64,000 nucleotides of DNA from Burkholderia sp. E7m39 (GCA_001319865.1 BBSL01000309.1:84234-148233), one strand, 5' to 3'; numbered from the stretch's first letter, positions 26,148-33,885 are shown. A program made the numbers and translations. The notes: a model not told the origin generated them from the letters alone.

Positions 26148-27167
26148 TTATTGACCGCGAATGATCTGACCGAGCGCAGAACCCTGTGCGCGAATGAACG
26201 CGTGCGTGTTCTGCAGCTCCGGCTTGCGTCGGATCGCATCACGCGCAAGCAGGGCAGCAAACTCGCGATGACCTGCGTCAATCAGCCGGTCGTTATAGGT
26301 CAGCACACGATCGAAGTTGCCTTCGGTCGAATGCGCGGCCAGTGCCGTGCTGACTGCGTAGAGCGCAGCAGGTGTTTCGGGAATCGCCGCACTATCCGGC
26401 GAAAGCAGGATCGCATCGGGCGACACCATTTGGCGGTAGATTGCGAGATAACTCATTAGCTCACTCGCGGCCGCCTCGCCTACCGAACCCGCGTACGAGA
26501 TCAGTTCAAGGTCTTTCGGCACCACGCCCATCGTCTTCGCGACGAATCCCCAGGTGCGGGGACTTGCCGAGTTTTCGATGTCGCGCGACTTCTTCTGCAC
26601 GTACAGCAGATCCGGCCGGAAGCGCAGGAACGCGATCAGTTCCGCAGGCACGTTGTTGCGCACTGCCCAGGCGGTCCAATCATCGATAGTCGGTTCCAGC
26701 TCAACCACGACCGCAAAACGCGAGATGACAGGATCAAGAATGCCCGACACGCCAGCGTTGTCGCCGCGCCGGTTGGTGGCCGCAACGAACGTGACGCAGT
26801 CAGGCAACACGTGCTCGCCAATGCGACGTGCAAGCAGCAGTTGCATCTTCGCTGCCTGCACGGCTGGCGACGCCTGCCCCAGATCGTCGAGGAACCAGAG
26901 CAATGGCGTCGTCGCGCTCAATGCGCGTTCAAGATCGCCAAAGGGGAGAAAGCGGGCAATGTCGCCCTTGGGGAACGGCAGACCCTTGGAGTCCGTCGGA
27001 TCTTCAACGACGGGATGGCTGATGAGCAGACCGTGACCGGTTGCGTTAGCAGCCTGATCGACGATATCGCTCTTGCCAACACCCGCTGGCCCGGTGATGA
27101 GCACCGGGAGACGCTTCGGAATGTAGGCAGAGAGCAGTGCAAAGAGTTGCTGGGGATTGACTTTCAT
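26148..27167 (-). CDS. MoxR-type AAA+ ATPase
   Basis: 339 aa from the ATG at 27167. Walker A TGPAGVGKS near residue 26, Walker B PLLWFLDDLGQ, sensor 1 VAATNRRGDN and an arginine-finger region ILDPVISRF mark it as a MoxR-like AAA+ protein. Such ATPases work as chaperones for VWA-domain partners, and the DUF2201 gene two positions downstream fits. The 3' end is followed by a terminator-like hairpin. Confidence 0.88.
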   Translation of the reverse strand: MKVNPQQLFALLSAYIPKRLPVLITGPAGVGKSDIVDQAANATGHGLLISHPVVEDPTDSKGLPFPKGDIARFLPFGDLERALSATTPLLWFLDDLGQASPAVQAAKMQLLLARRIGEHVLPDCVTFVAATNRRGDNAGVSGILDPVISRFAVVVELEPTIDDWTAWAVRNNVPAELIAFLRFRPDLLYVQKKSRDIENSASPRTWGFVAKTMGVVPKDLELISYAGSVGEAAASELMSYLAIYRQMVSPDAILLSPDSAAIPETPAALYAVSTALAAHSTEGNFDRVLTYNDRLIDAGHREFAALLARDAIRRKPELQNTHAFIRAQGSALGQIIRGQ

Positions 27168-27187
27168 GGGGTACCTGAAAAGGAACA

Positions 27188-27231
27188 GCCCCACGAAACA
27201 ACGCCCCTGGGGACGTGGTCCCGAAGGGGCG
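27188..27231 (-). promoter_or_regulatory. nested-hairpin 5' leader of the AAA ATPase
   Basis: Minus strand: leading arm GCCCCTTCGGGA can pair with the inner TCCCCAGGGGC; alternatively GACCACG pairs with CGTGG to close an outer stem around the inner hairpin. Located 20 nt before the start codon. Confidence 0.55.
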
Positions 27232-27264
27232 AGTTGAGTGTGCCGCTTTCGCAGCCGGTCGAAT

Positions 27265-27278
27265 GCGTCAGTTGACGC
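27265..27278 (-). repeat. GCGTC hairpin, variant copy
   Basis: GCGTC-AACT-GACGC-ATTCGA, just after the DUF3717 gene. It lacks the well-placed -10 and the box of the other copies. Confidence 0.4.
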
Positions 27279-27292
27279 TGAAAATCGGTGTG

Positions 27293-27532
27293 TTACGCGA
27301 GCGCGCCCGTCAATGCAGCCAGTTGCGCCTGCGTGAGCGATTCGCGCGACACAGAGGTCCCGCGCGTGAAAATCAGCTCGCCATAAAGGTCGGCGAGACT
27401 ACGCGCTTCGGCGCACAGCACCAGCACATCGGTGTCAAACATCGACGGATTGCGGTTGCGCCATACATTGATCGCGGCCTCGATCTGTGCGATCGAAATG
27501 CGATCCCGTTCGGAAGCGTTCTGTTGAGTCAT
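27293..27532 (-). CDS. DUF3717 family protein
   Basis: 79 aa. The pattern ISIAQIEAAINVWRNRNPS followed by LCAEARSLADLYGELI is that of DUF3717, a small helical family frequent in Burkholderiales replicons and of unknown function. First gene of the operon behind box promoter P4 and a nested-hairpin leader. Confidence 0.8.
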   Translation of the reverse strand: MTQQNASERDRISIAQIEAAINVWRNRNPSMFDTDVLVLCAEARSLADLYGELIFTRGTSVSRESLTQAQLAALTGALA

Positions 27533-27553
27533 GGGGGCCTCAGAATGTAGTAC

Positions 27554-27593
27554 CCCGGTGTCGCCCGTAAAGGGAGGACGTCCCCCAGGGCAG
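27554..27593 (-). promoter_or_regulatory. nested-hairpin 5' leader of the DUF3717 gene
   Basis: Minus strand GCCCTGGGGGA, GACGTC, TCCTCCC-TTTA-CGGGC: the G-rich arm can pair with either the preceding or the following C-rich arm. Ends about 20 nt before the start. Confidence 0.45.
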
Positions 27594-27621
27594 ACTTGTT
27601 GCCGGAATCCGGCGGCTCGAT

Positions 27622-27711
27622 GCGTCAGTGACGCGGGTGATGATGAAAGTCTATGCTGTGAAAGCGCCGCAAGTTGCCTGAATCATGAGCAAAACGACCC
27701 CGCTTTCACCG
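27622..27711 (-). promoter_or_regulatory. box promoter P4 with GCGTC hairpin
   Basis: Box GCCTGAATCAT (27676-27686), 14-bp spacer, CGCTTTCACCG (27701-27711). 22 bp further is -10 TAGACT (minus strand; 27648-27653), then 13 bp to GCGTC-ACT-GACGC-ATCGA (27622-27634). Drives the DUF3717-ATPase-DUF2201 operon. Confidence 0.65.
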
Positions 27712-27731
27712 CGACACCGACACCGATGGCG

Positions 27732-27756
27732 AAAAAAAACCGGCGCTGAGCGCCGG
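27732..27756 (-). terminator. intrinsic terminator
   Basis: CCGGCGC-TCA-GCGCCGG followed by eight T on the minus strand, after the stop of the 27778 gene. Confidence 0.85.
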
Positions 27757-27777
27757 CTGTGTTTCAGGAAAATTGCT

Positions 27778-28236
27778 TCAGAGCAGCGAGGTCTGCGCGA
27801 GACGTGCACCGTCAATCCGGGCAATCATCGCGGCTTCCCTCTCGCGGAACACGCGGGATTTCTCTGCGCCTACGCCATTGTGCTTTTCCATGACATAGGA
27901 GAAGCACACAGGGTTGGCCGGACCGTGCCACGCCCTCCACTCGACCATGATCAGCTCGCGCACTTCGGCAGAACACGCGAAGTACTCGCGTCGCGCGTCG
28001 CGCCATTGGCGAGCAAACAGGTCACGCATGCGTTGCTCGCTGCGGTCGAACATGCGCTCACGACGCTCCCTCTCTTCGTCGACCGAAAGCGCGCGTGGCG
28101 CTGCGATCTGGTCGGCAAACAGCGGATACGCGTGGGCGATCTTTTCAGCGGCACGCTCCTGGCGACGCAGGTGCAGCGTCTCCATGCGAGAGGTCCATCG
28201 ATAGCCTTCGTAGCGCGGGTAACGATCGAATCGCAT
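27778..28236 (-). CDS. hypothetical protein
   Basis: 152 aa from the ATG at 28236, with GAGGTGAC upstream; the stop of the previous gene lies 10 bp before it. Very rich in Arg, Glu and aromatic residues, helical (RRQERAAEKIAHAYPLF, then SVDEERERRERMFDRSEQR). No domain recognised. Ends at a strong terminator, so it is the last gene of the operon starting at promoter P5. Confidence 0.65.
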   Translation of the reverse strand: MRFDRYPRYEGYRWTSRMETLHLRRQERAAEKIAHAYPLFADQIAAPRALSVDEERERRERMFDRSEQRMRDLFARQWRDARREYFACSAEVRELIMVEWRAWHGPANPVCFSYVMEKHNGVGAEKSRVFREREAAMIARIDGARLAQTSLL

Positions 28237-28246
28237 GACAGTCACC

Positions 28247-29761
28247 TCAGGCCGCAAGGCGCTCGAGCATCGCGCGCGCATAATCCAGCGTGCCATCCTT
28301 CGCACGCAGTGTCCTCGCTTCGCCACGCTCGGGATTCACGAGCGCATACTGCCTGCTCGCACCCTTGCGCCAATCGCGGATCTCACGGAAGCCCTCCTCG
28401 ATCGCGGCTTCGACATGCTGTGCGCCGTCGATGATGACGCCGTCGGGACGCTGATACTTCGTGCGTTGCGCCGCTTCCTTCGCTCGTTGCGCATCTTCCG
28501 CCTTTCGTTGCGCCGCCTTGCGTTCAGCATCTGCCGATTCCCAGGCCGCCTGCGCCGCTTCATCCATTCCGCACAGGGCGAAAATTGCGCGACGCCGGGT
28601 TTTCGAATTACCGCCACGCAGTTTGACGCCGTAATGCTCCTCTACGGCGCGCTTGCTGCTGCGGTTTCGATCGTCGGGGCTGTCGAGCACCTCCAGCAAC
28701 AACGGGAGGTGATGCTGTTCGATAGCCATGGCCATGCGGTTTGCCCATTCGAAGGTCTCCCGACCGTGCGAGAGCAACGCCATCTCACGCTCCAGCTTAT
28801 GCCGGCGCGCAGTCGTGCGCCCCTGGGTACGCTCCATATCGGCTCTGTCCAGAGATTTCTCCCGCTTCGAGTCGGCCAGAATCTGGCGCAGACGCCCGGC
28901 AAAGGCATTCACGGGCGTGCCCAACGTGACAGGCTCGTCGAACCTCGGCGGCAGCGATTCCGCGGACAGGATACCGGCCGCGAACAGCGCATCGTCGACC
29001 GAGACGAAATCACAGGCAGCCGGTAAGCCTTCGACGGCCGCCACAATCGCGTCGACGTTCTGAGCGGTAATCGGCAACTTCGCGGCTCGCATCACCGACG
29101 CCACCCACCGATGTTTCTCGGCCGGCAGACGCCCGCGCAGATCGACCACGTTGAGCAACGGCTCTGCCCACTCAAGGTCATAGCGAAACGCCCGCTCCAT
29201 CCTGCGATAGTCGTCGAGCACCGCATCAGGCACGGGCTCATTGCGCAATAGTGCGTACGCGACGTGCACTTCATGCCTGGCATTCACGCCACCACCCGGC
29301 GCGGGCGGGCCGCCTGCCCCGAAGCCGAAGCGCTCGACGGCTGCATGATGGAACAGCGGCGACAGGTCGAAGAACTGGCGGGCGTTGCGTGCAGCTGCAC
29401 GTTCTGCATCTATCTGACTGCTGGAGAGGAAGCGCTCCGGCGCGCGAGAAAGCTCGAACAGGCCGAACAGTTCGTCCCAGTGTGCCGGGCGGATCTGCCA
29501 CGGCTTCGGCTGCGCACCATACTCGGTCAGCCAATGCGCGCGGACCTCGTCAAACAGGCATGCCACCACTTCGGCCGCCGTGCCAGCGCGGCGGATCGCG
29601 AGCTTGCCGTTGTAGCGGGTCACGCTTGCGGCAGCGCTGTCGCCCTCCAGCGCGATAAGCGCCGTTTCCGTTGCCTGCACGCGCTCATCACTGAACAGGG
29701 ACAGCACACCGGCCAGCGTGGTGACAAGGAAGGTTTCACCAGGAATCGTCAGTTTGTACAT
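28247..29761 (-). CDS. large hypothetical plasmid protein
   Basis: 504 aa from the ATG at 29761. Soluble; a mixed alpha/beta N-terminal half, then a helical middle with a strongly charged coiled-coil-like stretch (AERKAAQRKAEDAQRAKEAA) near residue 430. No catalytic motif recognised. Preceded by a nested-hairpin leader. Confidence 0.7.
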   Translation of the reverse strand: MYKLTIPGETFLVTTLAGVLSLFSDERVQATETALIALEGDSAAASVTRYNGKLAIRRAGTAAEVVACLFDEVRAHWLTEYGAQPKPWQIRPAHWDELFGLFELSRAPERFLSSSQIDAERAAARNARQFFDLSPLFHHAAVERFGFGAGGPPAPGGGVNARHEVHVAYALLRNEPVPDAVLDDYRRMERAFRYDLEWAEPLLNVVDLRGRLPAEKHRWVASVMRAAKLPITAQNVDAIVAAVEGLPAACDFVSVDDALFAAGILSAESLPPRFDEPVTLGTPVNAFAGRLRQILADSKREKSLDRADMERTQGRTTARRHKLEREMALLSHGRETFEWANRMAMAIEQHHLPLLLEVLDSPDDRNRSSKRAVEEHYGVKLRGGNSKTRRRAIFALCGMDEAAQAAWESADAERKAAQRKAEDAQRAKEAAQRTKYQRPDGVIIDGAQHVEAAIEEGFREIRDWRKGASRQYALVNPERGEARTLRAKDGTLDYARAMLERLAA

Positions 29762-29787
29762 AGGGAGTTGACTCCGTAAAAGGAAGC

Positions 29788-29828
29788 GGGGCCAACACCC
29801 CATCTGGGGACGTTGGCCCCGGATGGGT
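29788..29828 (-). promoter_or_regulatory. nested-hairpin 5' leader (model copy)
   Basis: Minus strand: ACCCATCCGGGG, then GGGGCCAAC-G, inner CCCC-AGAT-GGGG, then TGTTGGCCCC. Outer stem of eight or more pairs (GGGGCCAAC/GTTGGCCCC) with an inner hairpin; the leading CCCATC-GGGG can alternatively pair with CCCC-GATGGG of the inner hairpin. Confidence 0.65.
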
Positions 29829-29851
29829 TTAAGAAATGAATGCGGGTGTTG

Positions 29852-30262
29852 TCAGTCGATGTCGAGCATCCGCGATACGACAGCGGCTACCGCCCACGCC
29901 TGCGTGCGCGACAAAGTCTTGATGCGCAGAACGGGCTGGCTCTTCCAGTGGCCAGCCTCCTCGACCTCGAAGAACTGCATGAAGTCGATCTGGATCATCC
30001 AGCCTTCGGAGTATCCGCGCGCGACCGACAGCGCCAGTCGCCGACGCGGTCCGCCGTCATCTGGCCAGTCGCGGGTATCGACGAGCCCGAAGTAGTCTTC
30101 GTTCGGATCGTTGACGAGATTGGCAGCATCAATCCATTCGGGTTCGATTTCCGACCGGCGAAGGGCACGCTCGATGTGGTCCACGACCTGCCGGATAGTT
30201 TTCCCGGCAGGATGAAACGGCGTGCCGGCTTGCAGGGCCGGGGGTTCAAGTAGTTCGGACAT
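29852..30262 (-). CDS. hypothetical protein
   Basis: 136 aa, acidic, soluble, with QVVDHIERALRRSEIEPEW near the N terminus and a beta-rich middle (RRRLALSVARGY, WMIQIDFMQFFEV). Not recognised. A terminator-like hairpin lies 15 bp before its start. Confidence 0.6.
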   Translation of the reverse strand: MSELLEPPALQAGTPFHPAGKTIRQVVDHIERALRRSEIEPEWIDAANLVNDPNEDYFGLVDTRDWPDDGGPRRRLALSVARGYSEGWMIQIDFMQFFEVEEAGHWKSQPVLRIKTLSRTQAWAVAAVVSRMLDID

Positions 30263-30276
30263 AGGATTCAGAAAGC

Positions 30277-30308
30277 AAAAAAGGCCGCACCCGGTTGGGT
30301 GCAGCCTT
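30277..30308 (-). terminator. terminator-like hairpin before the 30262 gene
   Basis: AAGGCTGCACCC-AACC-GGGTGCGGCCTT followed by T6 on the minus strand, ending only about 15 nt before the next start codon. Confidence 0.75.
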
Positions 30309-30351
30309 TGATGGATGGTAGACCGGCGACTGTGCCGATCTGCAAAAATAA

Positions 30352-30471
30352 CTAGCGGGGAATGCGCGGGTACCGGCGTTCACGCAGTGCCTTTTCAGCA
30401 TTGCGATCCATCAGCGCGCCCAGACCGTATAGCGCCAATGCGGCACCAACAATCAGAAAACTGACGTCCAT
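30352..30471 (-). CDS. 39-aa single-pass membrane microprotein
   Basis: ATG at 30471 with GAGGAG upstream, only 2 bp after the stop of the previous gene. Sequence MDVSFLIVGAALALYGLGAL forms one membrane helix, followed by a basic tail RNAEKALRERRYPRIPR. Coupled to the 30947 membrane protein gene; probably inner membrane. Function unknown. Confidence 0.65.
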   Translation of the reverse strand: MDVSFLIVGAALALYGLGALMDRNAEKALRERRYPRIPR

Positions 30472-30473
30472 GC

Positions 30474-30947
30474 TTACTCTCCTCTGAAAGAATGCATGCC
30501 TCGGACAAACGTTATCACAAAACCCAGTATCAGACTCGCCTCCAGCTTGACGCTTTCGGCTGTCCAGATCTCGGTTGAATGCCACACGCCGACCGCCCCG
30601 AGAAACGCAGCGGCCGCTATGGTGTGACAGAAGCGGCCAAACTGCTGCCGCTGCTCTTTTGTGGGCTCAGTAAAGAGACGCACCAGACGGGCGAGCGCAC
30701 TTTCCGGGTTGCGCGACTGCATCGTCTCGCCCACCGAGAAACTACCATCGATCCTGCTATCCAGTTGCACGTTCACGCCATTGATAGCAGCCGACACGGC
30801 GGGCGGCGCTTCGGTGATGCTGAACTCCCGCAGCACGGCCTGCAGACGCTCAGACGGATAGACCTGACCGGCGTCACATGAATAGCTGGCGCGATCGGTA
30901 ATGGTCATCCCGGACGGGTACTCGACGAAGATTTCGACGATTTCCAT
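30474..30947 (-). CDS. hypothetical membrane protein
   Basis: 157 aa. About 105 soluble residues, then two C-terminal hydrophobic helices (FCHTIAAAAFLGAVGVW and LEASLILGFVITFVRG). AGGAGG directly precedes the ATG, overlapping the stop of the upstream gene. Not recognised. Confidence 0.65.
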   Translation of the reverse strand: MEIVEIFVEYPSGMTITDRASYSCDAGQVYPSERLQAVLREFSITEAPPAVSAAINGVNVQLDSRIDGSFSVGETMQSRNPESALARLVRLFTEPTKEQRQQFGRFCHTIAAAAFLGAVGVWHSTEIWTAESVKLEASLILGFVITFVRGMHSFRGE

Positions 30948-30955
30948 CCGGCCTC

Positions 30956-31348
30956 CTAGCGGCGTTCGCGGTCCAGGCCTGCGGCAAGGCGCAGACCCGT
31001 AAGCAACGCGTCGTACCCGTCGCGGGACGTCAGCTGCTCGAGCGCGACCGCATTGTCGCCACCGCCCGACAGGTCGGAGCGGCCGCGACGCGTGCGGAAC
31101 GAAACGGCAACCTTCTGGCGGGTCGGTGTGTCAGCAACTTCCAGCATGACGGCGGGGGTATGGAGGGTGACGCGGCACCCGCGATTGCGGCGAGCCGGTT
31201 CGGCGACGATTTCGTGCTCGCCGGAGCGGAGCCGAAGATCGCGCGCGACACGACGCAGCATCTGCGTCGCATGGTGGGTGATGGCGGCGTCAGCAGCCGC
31301 ACCTGCACTGCGGCGGTCGGCATAGAACACCTTCGGAACTTTCAACAT
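30956..31348 (-). CDS. hypothetical protein
   Basis: 130 aa, strongly basic, with a helix ITHHATQMLRRVARDLRLR and beta-rich CRVTLHTPAVMLEVAD. Possibly nucleic-acid binding. Ribosome site GAGGCAGC. Tightly followed by the 30947 gene. Confidence 0.55.
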   Translation of the reverse strand: MLKVPKVFYADRRSAGAAADAAITHHATQMLRRVARDLRLRSGEHEIVAEPARRNRGCRVTLHTPAVMLEVADTPTRQKVAVSFRTRRGRSDLSGGGDNAVALEQLTSRDGYDALLTGLRLAAGLDRERR

Positions 31349-31362
31349 TGCTGCCTCGAAAA

Positions 31363-31396
31363 AGAAAAAGCGAGGGTCCCTTTCGGGACGCCTCGC
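31363..31396 (-). terminator. terminator-like hairpin before the 31348 gene
   Basis: GCGAGG-GTCCC-GAAA-GGGAC-CCTCGC followed by TTTTTCTTTTT on the minus strand, ending about 15 nt upstream of the start codon. Confidence 0.75.
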
Positions 31397-31438
31397 GATG
31401 AAGGAATGGGCCGGGAATGCCGGCTTTGGAAGAGCGGA

Positions 31439-31900
31439 TCAGTGCGTAACACGCAGACCCGAGTTGGTGGTGACGAGAAGCACGTGATCGCCCGGCGCGA
31501 ACTGCTGATCGTCCGGTTGAGCGACGACGAGGGTGCGACCGGTGTTCGTGCGCACAATGATTTCGAGGCCCGAGTGATGCGACAGGACCTGCGAAACCTT
31601 TTGCGAGACAAAGCCCGATGCAGCGCCCGTCAAGGCACCGGCGATGTAGCGGCCCGTGCCATTGCCGATCGTGCGCGAACCGAGGAAAGCACCGACACCT
31701 GCGCTGATGAGCGACGTCAGCCCGGAGTTGTCCTGGCTGGCTTCGATCGTGATCGCGCGGGTGCGGAGAACCGTGCCCTCTTCCAGCGTGCCCGAACGCT
31801 GAACGTCATAGCGCTGGTACGTGTTCGGCGAGCCGAAATCGACACCGGCGCAAGCCGACAGCATAGAAGCGAGAACGAGACTGAAGATGATCTTGAACAT
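31439..31900 (-). CDS. glycine-zipper outer-membrane lipoprotein (SlyB/Pcp-like)
   Basis: 153 aa from the ATG at 31900. Signal peptide with lipobox LSAC (MFKIIFSLVLASMLSAC), then VDFG and a glycine-zipper stretch ISAGVGAFLGSRTIGNGTG followed by GALTGAASGF, as in the SlyB/Pcp 2TM family. The C-terminal part GRTLVVAQPDDQQFAPGDHVL fits too. Outer-membrane or periplasmic lipoprotein; on a plasmid it could serve envelope integrity or surface exclusion (inference). Confidence 0.8.
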   Translation of the reverse strand: MFKIIFSLVLASMLSACAGVDFGSPNTYQRYDVQRSGTLEEGTVLRTRAITIEASQDNSGLTSLISAGVGAFLGSRTIGNGTGRYIAGALTGAASGFVSQKVSQVLSHHSGLEIIVRTNTGRTLVVAQPDDQQFAPGDHVLLVTTNSGLRVTH

Positions 31901-31921
31901 TTGTTGCCTCAACGAGATGAA

Positions 31922-31957
31922 GGGCAACCATCCCGTCAGGGAGGTTGCCCTGACGGG
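31922..31957 (-). promoter_or_regulatory. nested-hairpin 5' leader (perfect two-state copy)
   Basis: Minus strand: CCCGTCAGGG, CAACC, CCCTGACGGG, then GGTTGCCC. CCCGTCAGGG and CCCTGACGGG are perfect complements; GGGCAACC and GGTTGCCC are perfect complements too, and the two pairings share the GGG and so exclude each other. Confidence 0.7.
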
Positions 31958-31973
31958 AAAGAGATTTTGCGAA

Positions 31974-32357
31974 TCAGTGAGCCACGCTCAGACGCAGGCT
32001 GACGCTTCGATAACGAGAGCCCAGCCAGCGCTCCGCGAGAAGCAGCGCAGCCGACAGCGGCGTGAGAACGAAGACGAACCAGAAACCAACGCCCTGCAGG
32101 AAAGCGCCATCTGCGTATCCGTGTCCCGATACGGACTCGAACATGAATGCGGCGAACGAGAGTTGATGCGAATCCACGTGCGCCAGATAGGCATCTACAG
32201 CAGCCGGTCCAGATGCACGCAGCAGATCAAGCTGGCTTTGCGCTTCGAATACACAGCCAAAAATGACCAATGCGCAGCCTGTCAAGGCGAGAGCAGCGGC
32301 AACGATCAGGACGAACTTGAACGAAACGGCCGCGGCCGCACGATTGCGATTCGACAT
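31974..32357 (-). CDS. hypothetical membrane protein
   Basis: 127 aa with two membrane helices: FVLIVAAALALTGCALVIFG near residues 15-34 and GFWFVFVLTPLSAALLLAE near 90-108, and a soluble loop of about 50 residues between them. No family recognised. AAGGAGC lies before the ATG; nested-hairpin leader upstream. Confidence 0.65.
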   Translation of the reverse strand: MSNRNRAAAAVSFKFVLIVAAALALTGCALVIFGCVFEAQSQLDLLRASGPAAVDAYLAHVDSHQLSFAAFMFESVSGHGYADGAFLQGVGFWFVFVLTPLSAALLLAERWLGSRYRSVSLRLSVAH

Positions 32358-32378
32358 GGAACAGCTCCTTGAAAATGC

Positions 32379-32413
32379 GGGAGCCGGTTCCCGATGGGAT
32401 TGGCTCCCAACGA
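32379..32413 (-). promoter_or_regulatory. nested-hairpin 5' leader
   Basis: Minus strand GGGAGCC-AAT-CCCATCGGG-AACC-GGCTCCC: perfect 7-bp outer stem GGGAGCC/GGCTCCC around an inner CCC/GGG hairpin. The leading GTTGGGA can compete with the inner TCCCATC. Confidence 0.65.
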
Positions 32414-32466
32414 GAGAAAGATGGTTGCGTCAGGCGGAGGCGCCTGACGCATTGAACAGTTGCTGG

Positions 32467-32751
32467 TTACGACGAAATGCGAGTGAGGTAATGCAAATCG
32501 ACGCGACCGCTTTTGACGAGCTCGCGCTCGGCATCAAACGGGATCTGAAAATCAAACTTCACAGTGGCCGTTCCGTCGCTCCACAGATACAGAATGGAGC
32601 CTTGGAACTGCCGGATGGGCAAGGTTGCAACAGCTTGCGCGAAAACGCGTTGGTTCTCACGAAAGCCCCACTTCTCCGAGATACGTTCAGGGTCGTTGGC
32701 GATTGCCAGGAACTTGACGAGCTCTGCGGACGGAGTGACTTGCTGCTGCAT
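32467..32751 (-). CDS. hypothetical protein
   Basis: 94 aa from the ATG at 32751. Compact alpha/beta pattern (SAELVKFLAIANDPERIS, then FQGSILYLWSDGTATVKFDFQIPF). Not recognised. First gene of the operon downstream of promoter P5, with a nested-hairpin leader. Confidence 0.6.
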   Translation of the reverse strand: MQQQVTPSAELVKFLAIANDPERISEKWGFRENQRVFAQAVATLPIRQFQGSILYLWSDGTATVKFDFQIPFDAERELVKSGRVDLHYLTRISS

Positions 32752-32772
32752 GGTGCGGCTCCTAGAAGAAAC

Positions 32773-32808
32773 GGGAGCCGGTCCCGTTGGGATGGCTCCC
32801 AACAGGGT
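32773..32808 (-). promoter_or_regulatory. nested-hairpin 5' leader
   Basis: Minus strand CCCTGTTGGGAGCC-AT-CCCAACGGGACC-GGCTCCC. GGGAGCC/GGCTCCC close the outer stem; GTTGGGA can instead pair with TCCCAAC. Compared with the copy at 32379 the inner stem has changed while pairing is kept. Confidence 0.65.
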
Positions 32809-32890
32809 TGACAGACGGGGGTTGGCCGTCGTGGACGACCGGCATTTGCCGGTCAAAGGTATGAGCACTCCAGCAAGCTGGAGCGTTCTT

Positions 32891-32984
32891 TCGATGCGCA
32901 GAAGCGCGGGTGATAGGGTGAGTCTAGGGTAGTTGGAACGCGACGGAGCCCGGAAACATCGTCAAAACGACCTGGCTTTCGCGG
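32891..32984 (-). promoter_or_regulatory. box promoter P5 with degenerate GCGTC hairpin
   Basis: Box CCCGGAAACAT (32949-32959), 14-bp spacer, GGCTTTCGCGG (32974-32984); 22 bp further -10 TAGACT (minus strand; 32921-32926); 13 bp further hairpin GCGC-TTCT-GCGC-ATCGA. Drives the 32751-27778 gene group. Confidence 0.65.
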
Positions 32985-33024
32985 ATCGCACTCACCGGCG
33001 ACGAAGTGACTCATGCCGGCGCAG

Positions 33025-33055
33025 AAAAAAAAAGCCGCTCCCCGAAGGGAGCGGC
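33025..33055 (-). terminator. intrinsic terminator
   Basis: GCCGCTCCC-TTCG-GGGAGCGGC followed by at least nine T on the minus strand, after the stop of the 33077 gene. Confidence 0.88.
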
Positions 33056-33076
33056 GCTGGAAGAAAAGAGTAAGCG

Positions 33077-33586
33077 CTAACCGAAATACCAGACGCGAGC
33101 CTGTCGATACGCGCCCGCCTTGAACACTGCGACTATGTCAGGTTCCATTCCGCCTTCGTCGGCGGTGGGCCGCATGCAAATGCGTTGCACGTCGTTCAGC
33201 AGCTTTACAACGGCCTCGCCAACGCACGAATTCGCTTCGATAGCGCCGAGGGTAGCCATATGGCTTCCCTCGACATTGAACGCGTCCCAGAATTGAAGGT
33301 CGATCGCCTGGGCGACAGTCGTTTCGCGATAGTACGAAAGAAACCCTTCAACGACGGACGCGAGCGCCTCTTCGAAGGTTACGTCGTCGTCGGCAATCAG
33401 GACGTACGCGCGGGCTTCGGAAATCAGGTTGGCGGCTTTTTCACCCTCAAGATCGAACACGCCTTCGTCGGCTATGCCCTGAAGCGCGCGCGCGTCGATA
33501 GACAGTGATTCCTCGCCGTCGACCTCAATGAACACCCCTTGCATGCGTCGCGCGGCGGCTTTAATTTGCGAAGCTGTGTCGTTCAT
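33077..33586 (-). CDS. hypothetical acidic protein
   Basis: 169 aa, acidic and helical (VTFEEALASVVEGFLSYYRE). No domain recognised. Overlaps the upstream gene by 4 bp (ATGA) and ends at a strong terminator, so it closes the PRTRC transcript. Confidence 0.65.
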   Translation of the reverse strand: MNDTASQIKAAARRMQGVFIEVDGEESLSIDARALQGIADEGVFDLEGEKAANLISEARAYVLIADDDVTFEEALASVVEGFLSYYRETTVAQAIDLQFWDAFNVEGSHMATLGAIEANSCVGEAVVKLLNDVQRICMRPTADEGGMEPDIVAVFKAGAYRQARVWYFG

Positions 33587-33885
33587 TGCCGCGCCTCATT
33601 GGACAAGCCATTCAGGTAACCAGCCGCCCGGCTGAATTCCAGATCGCCGGGGCCTTCATAGACCAGCTCGACATCGTCGGCGAGGCACTGCCCGCCGGCG
33701 AAGTTGAAGCGCTCACCAGCCTTGATCGCGGACAGGAGAACGGCGGTTTTGCCCCATACGACGAATCCCCAGCGCTCATCCTCAGCCATGCTAAAGCGCG
33801 GAAAGCTGACCGCGCGCCTGAAGCGGATGACCGCATGCGGAAGGTCGGCGTCACGTACACGGGGCTGCGGATTTTTCAGTGGCAT
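33583..33885 (-). CDS. hypothetical protein
   Basis: 100 aa. N-terminal basic stretch, then RWGFVVWGKTAVLLSAIKAGERFNFA-like alternating strands. Strong ribosome site GAGGAG. Coupled to the next gene by a 4-bp overlap. Not recognised. Confidence 0.6.
   Translation of the reverse strand: MPLKNPQPRVRDADLPHAVIRFRRAVSFPRFSMAEDERWGFVVWGKTAVLLSAIKAGERFNFAGGQCLADDVELVYEGPGDLEFSRAAGYLNGLSNEARQ

Larger units (their letters stand above)
32752..33076. other. intergenic region, 325 bp
   Basis: No gene. From right to left it holds a terminator (33025-33055), box promoter P5 (32891-32984), two small hairpins (CTCCAG/CTGGAG near 32874; GACCGGC/GCCGGTC near 32846) and a nested-hairpin leader. Confidence 0.65.
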
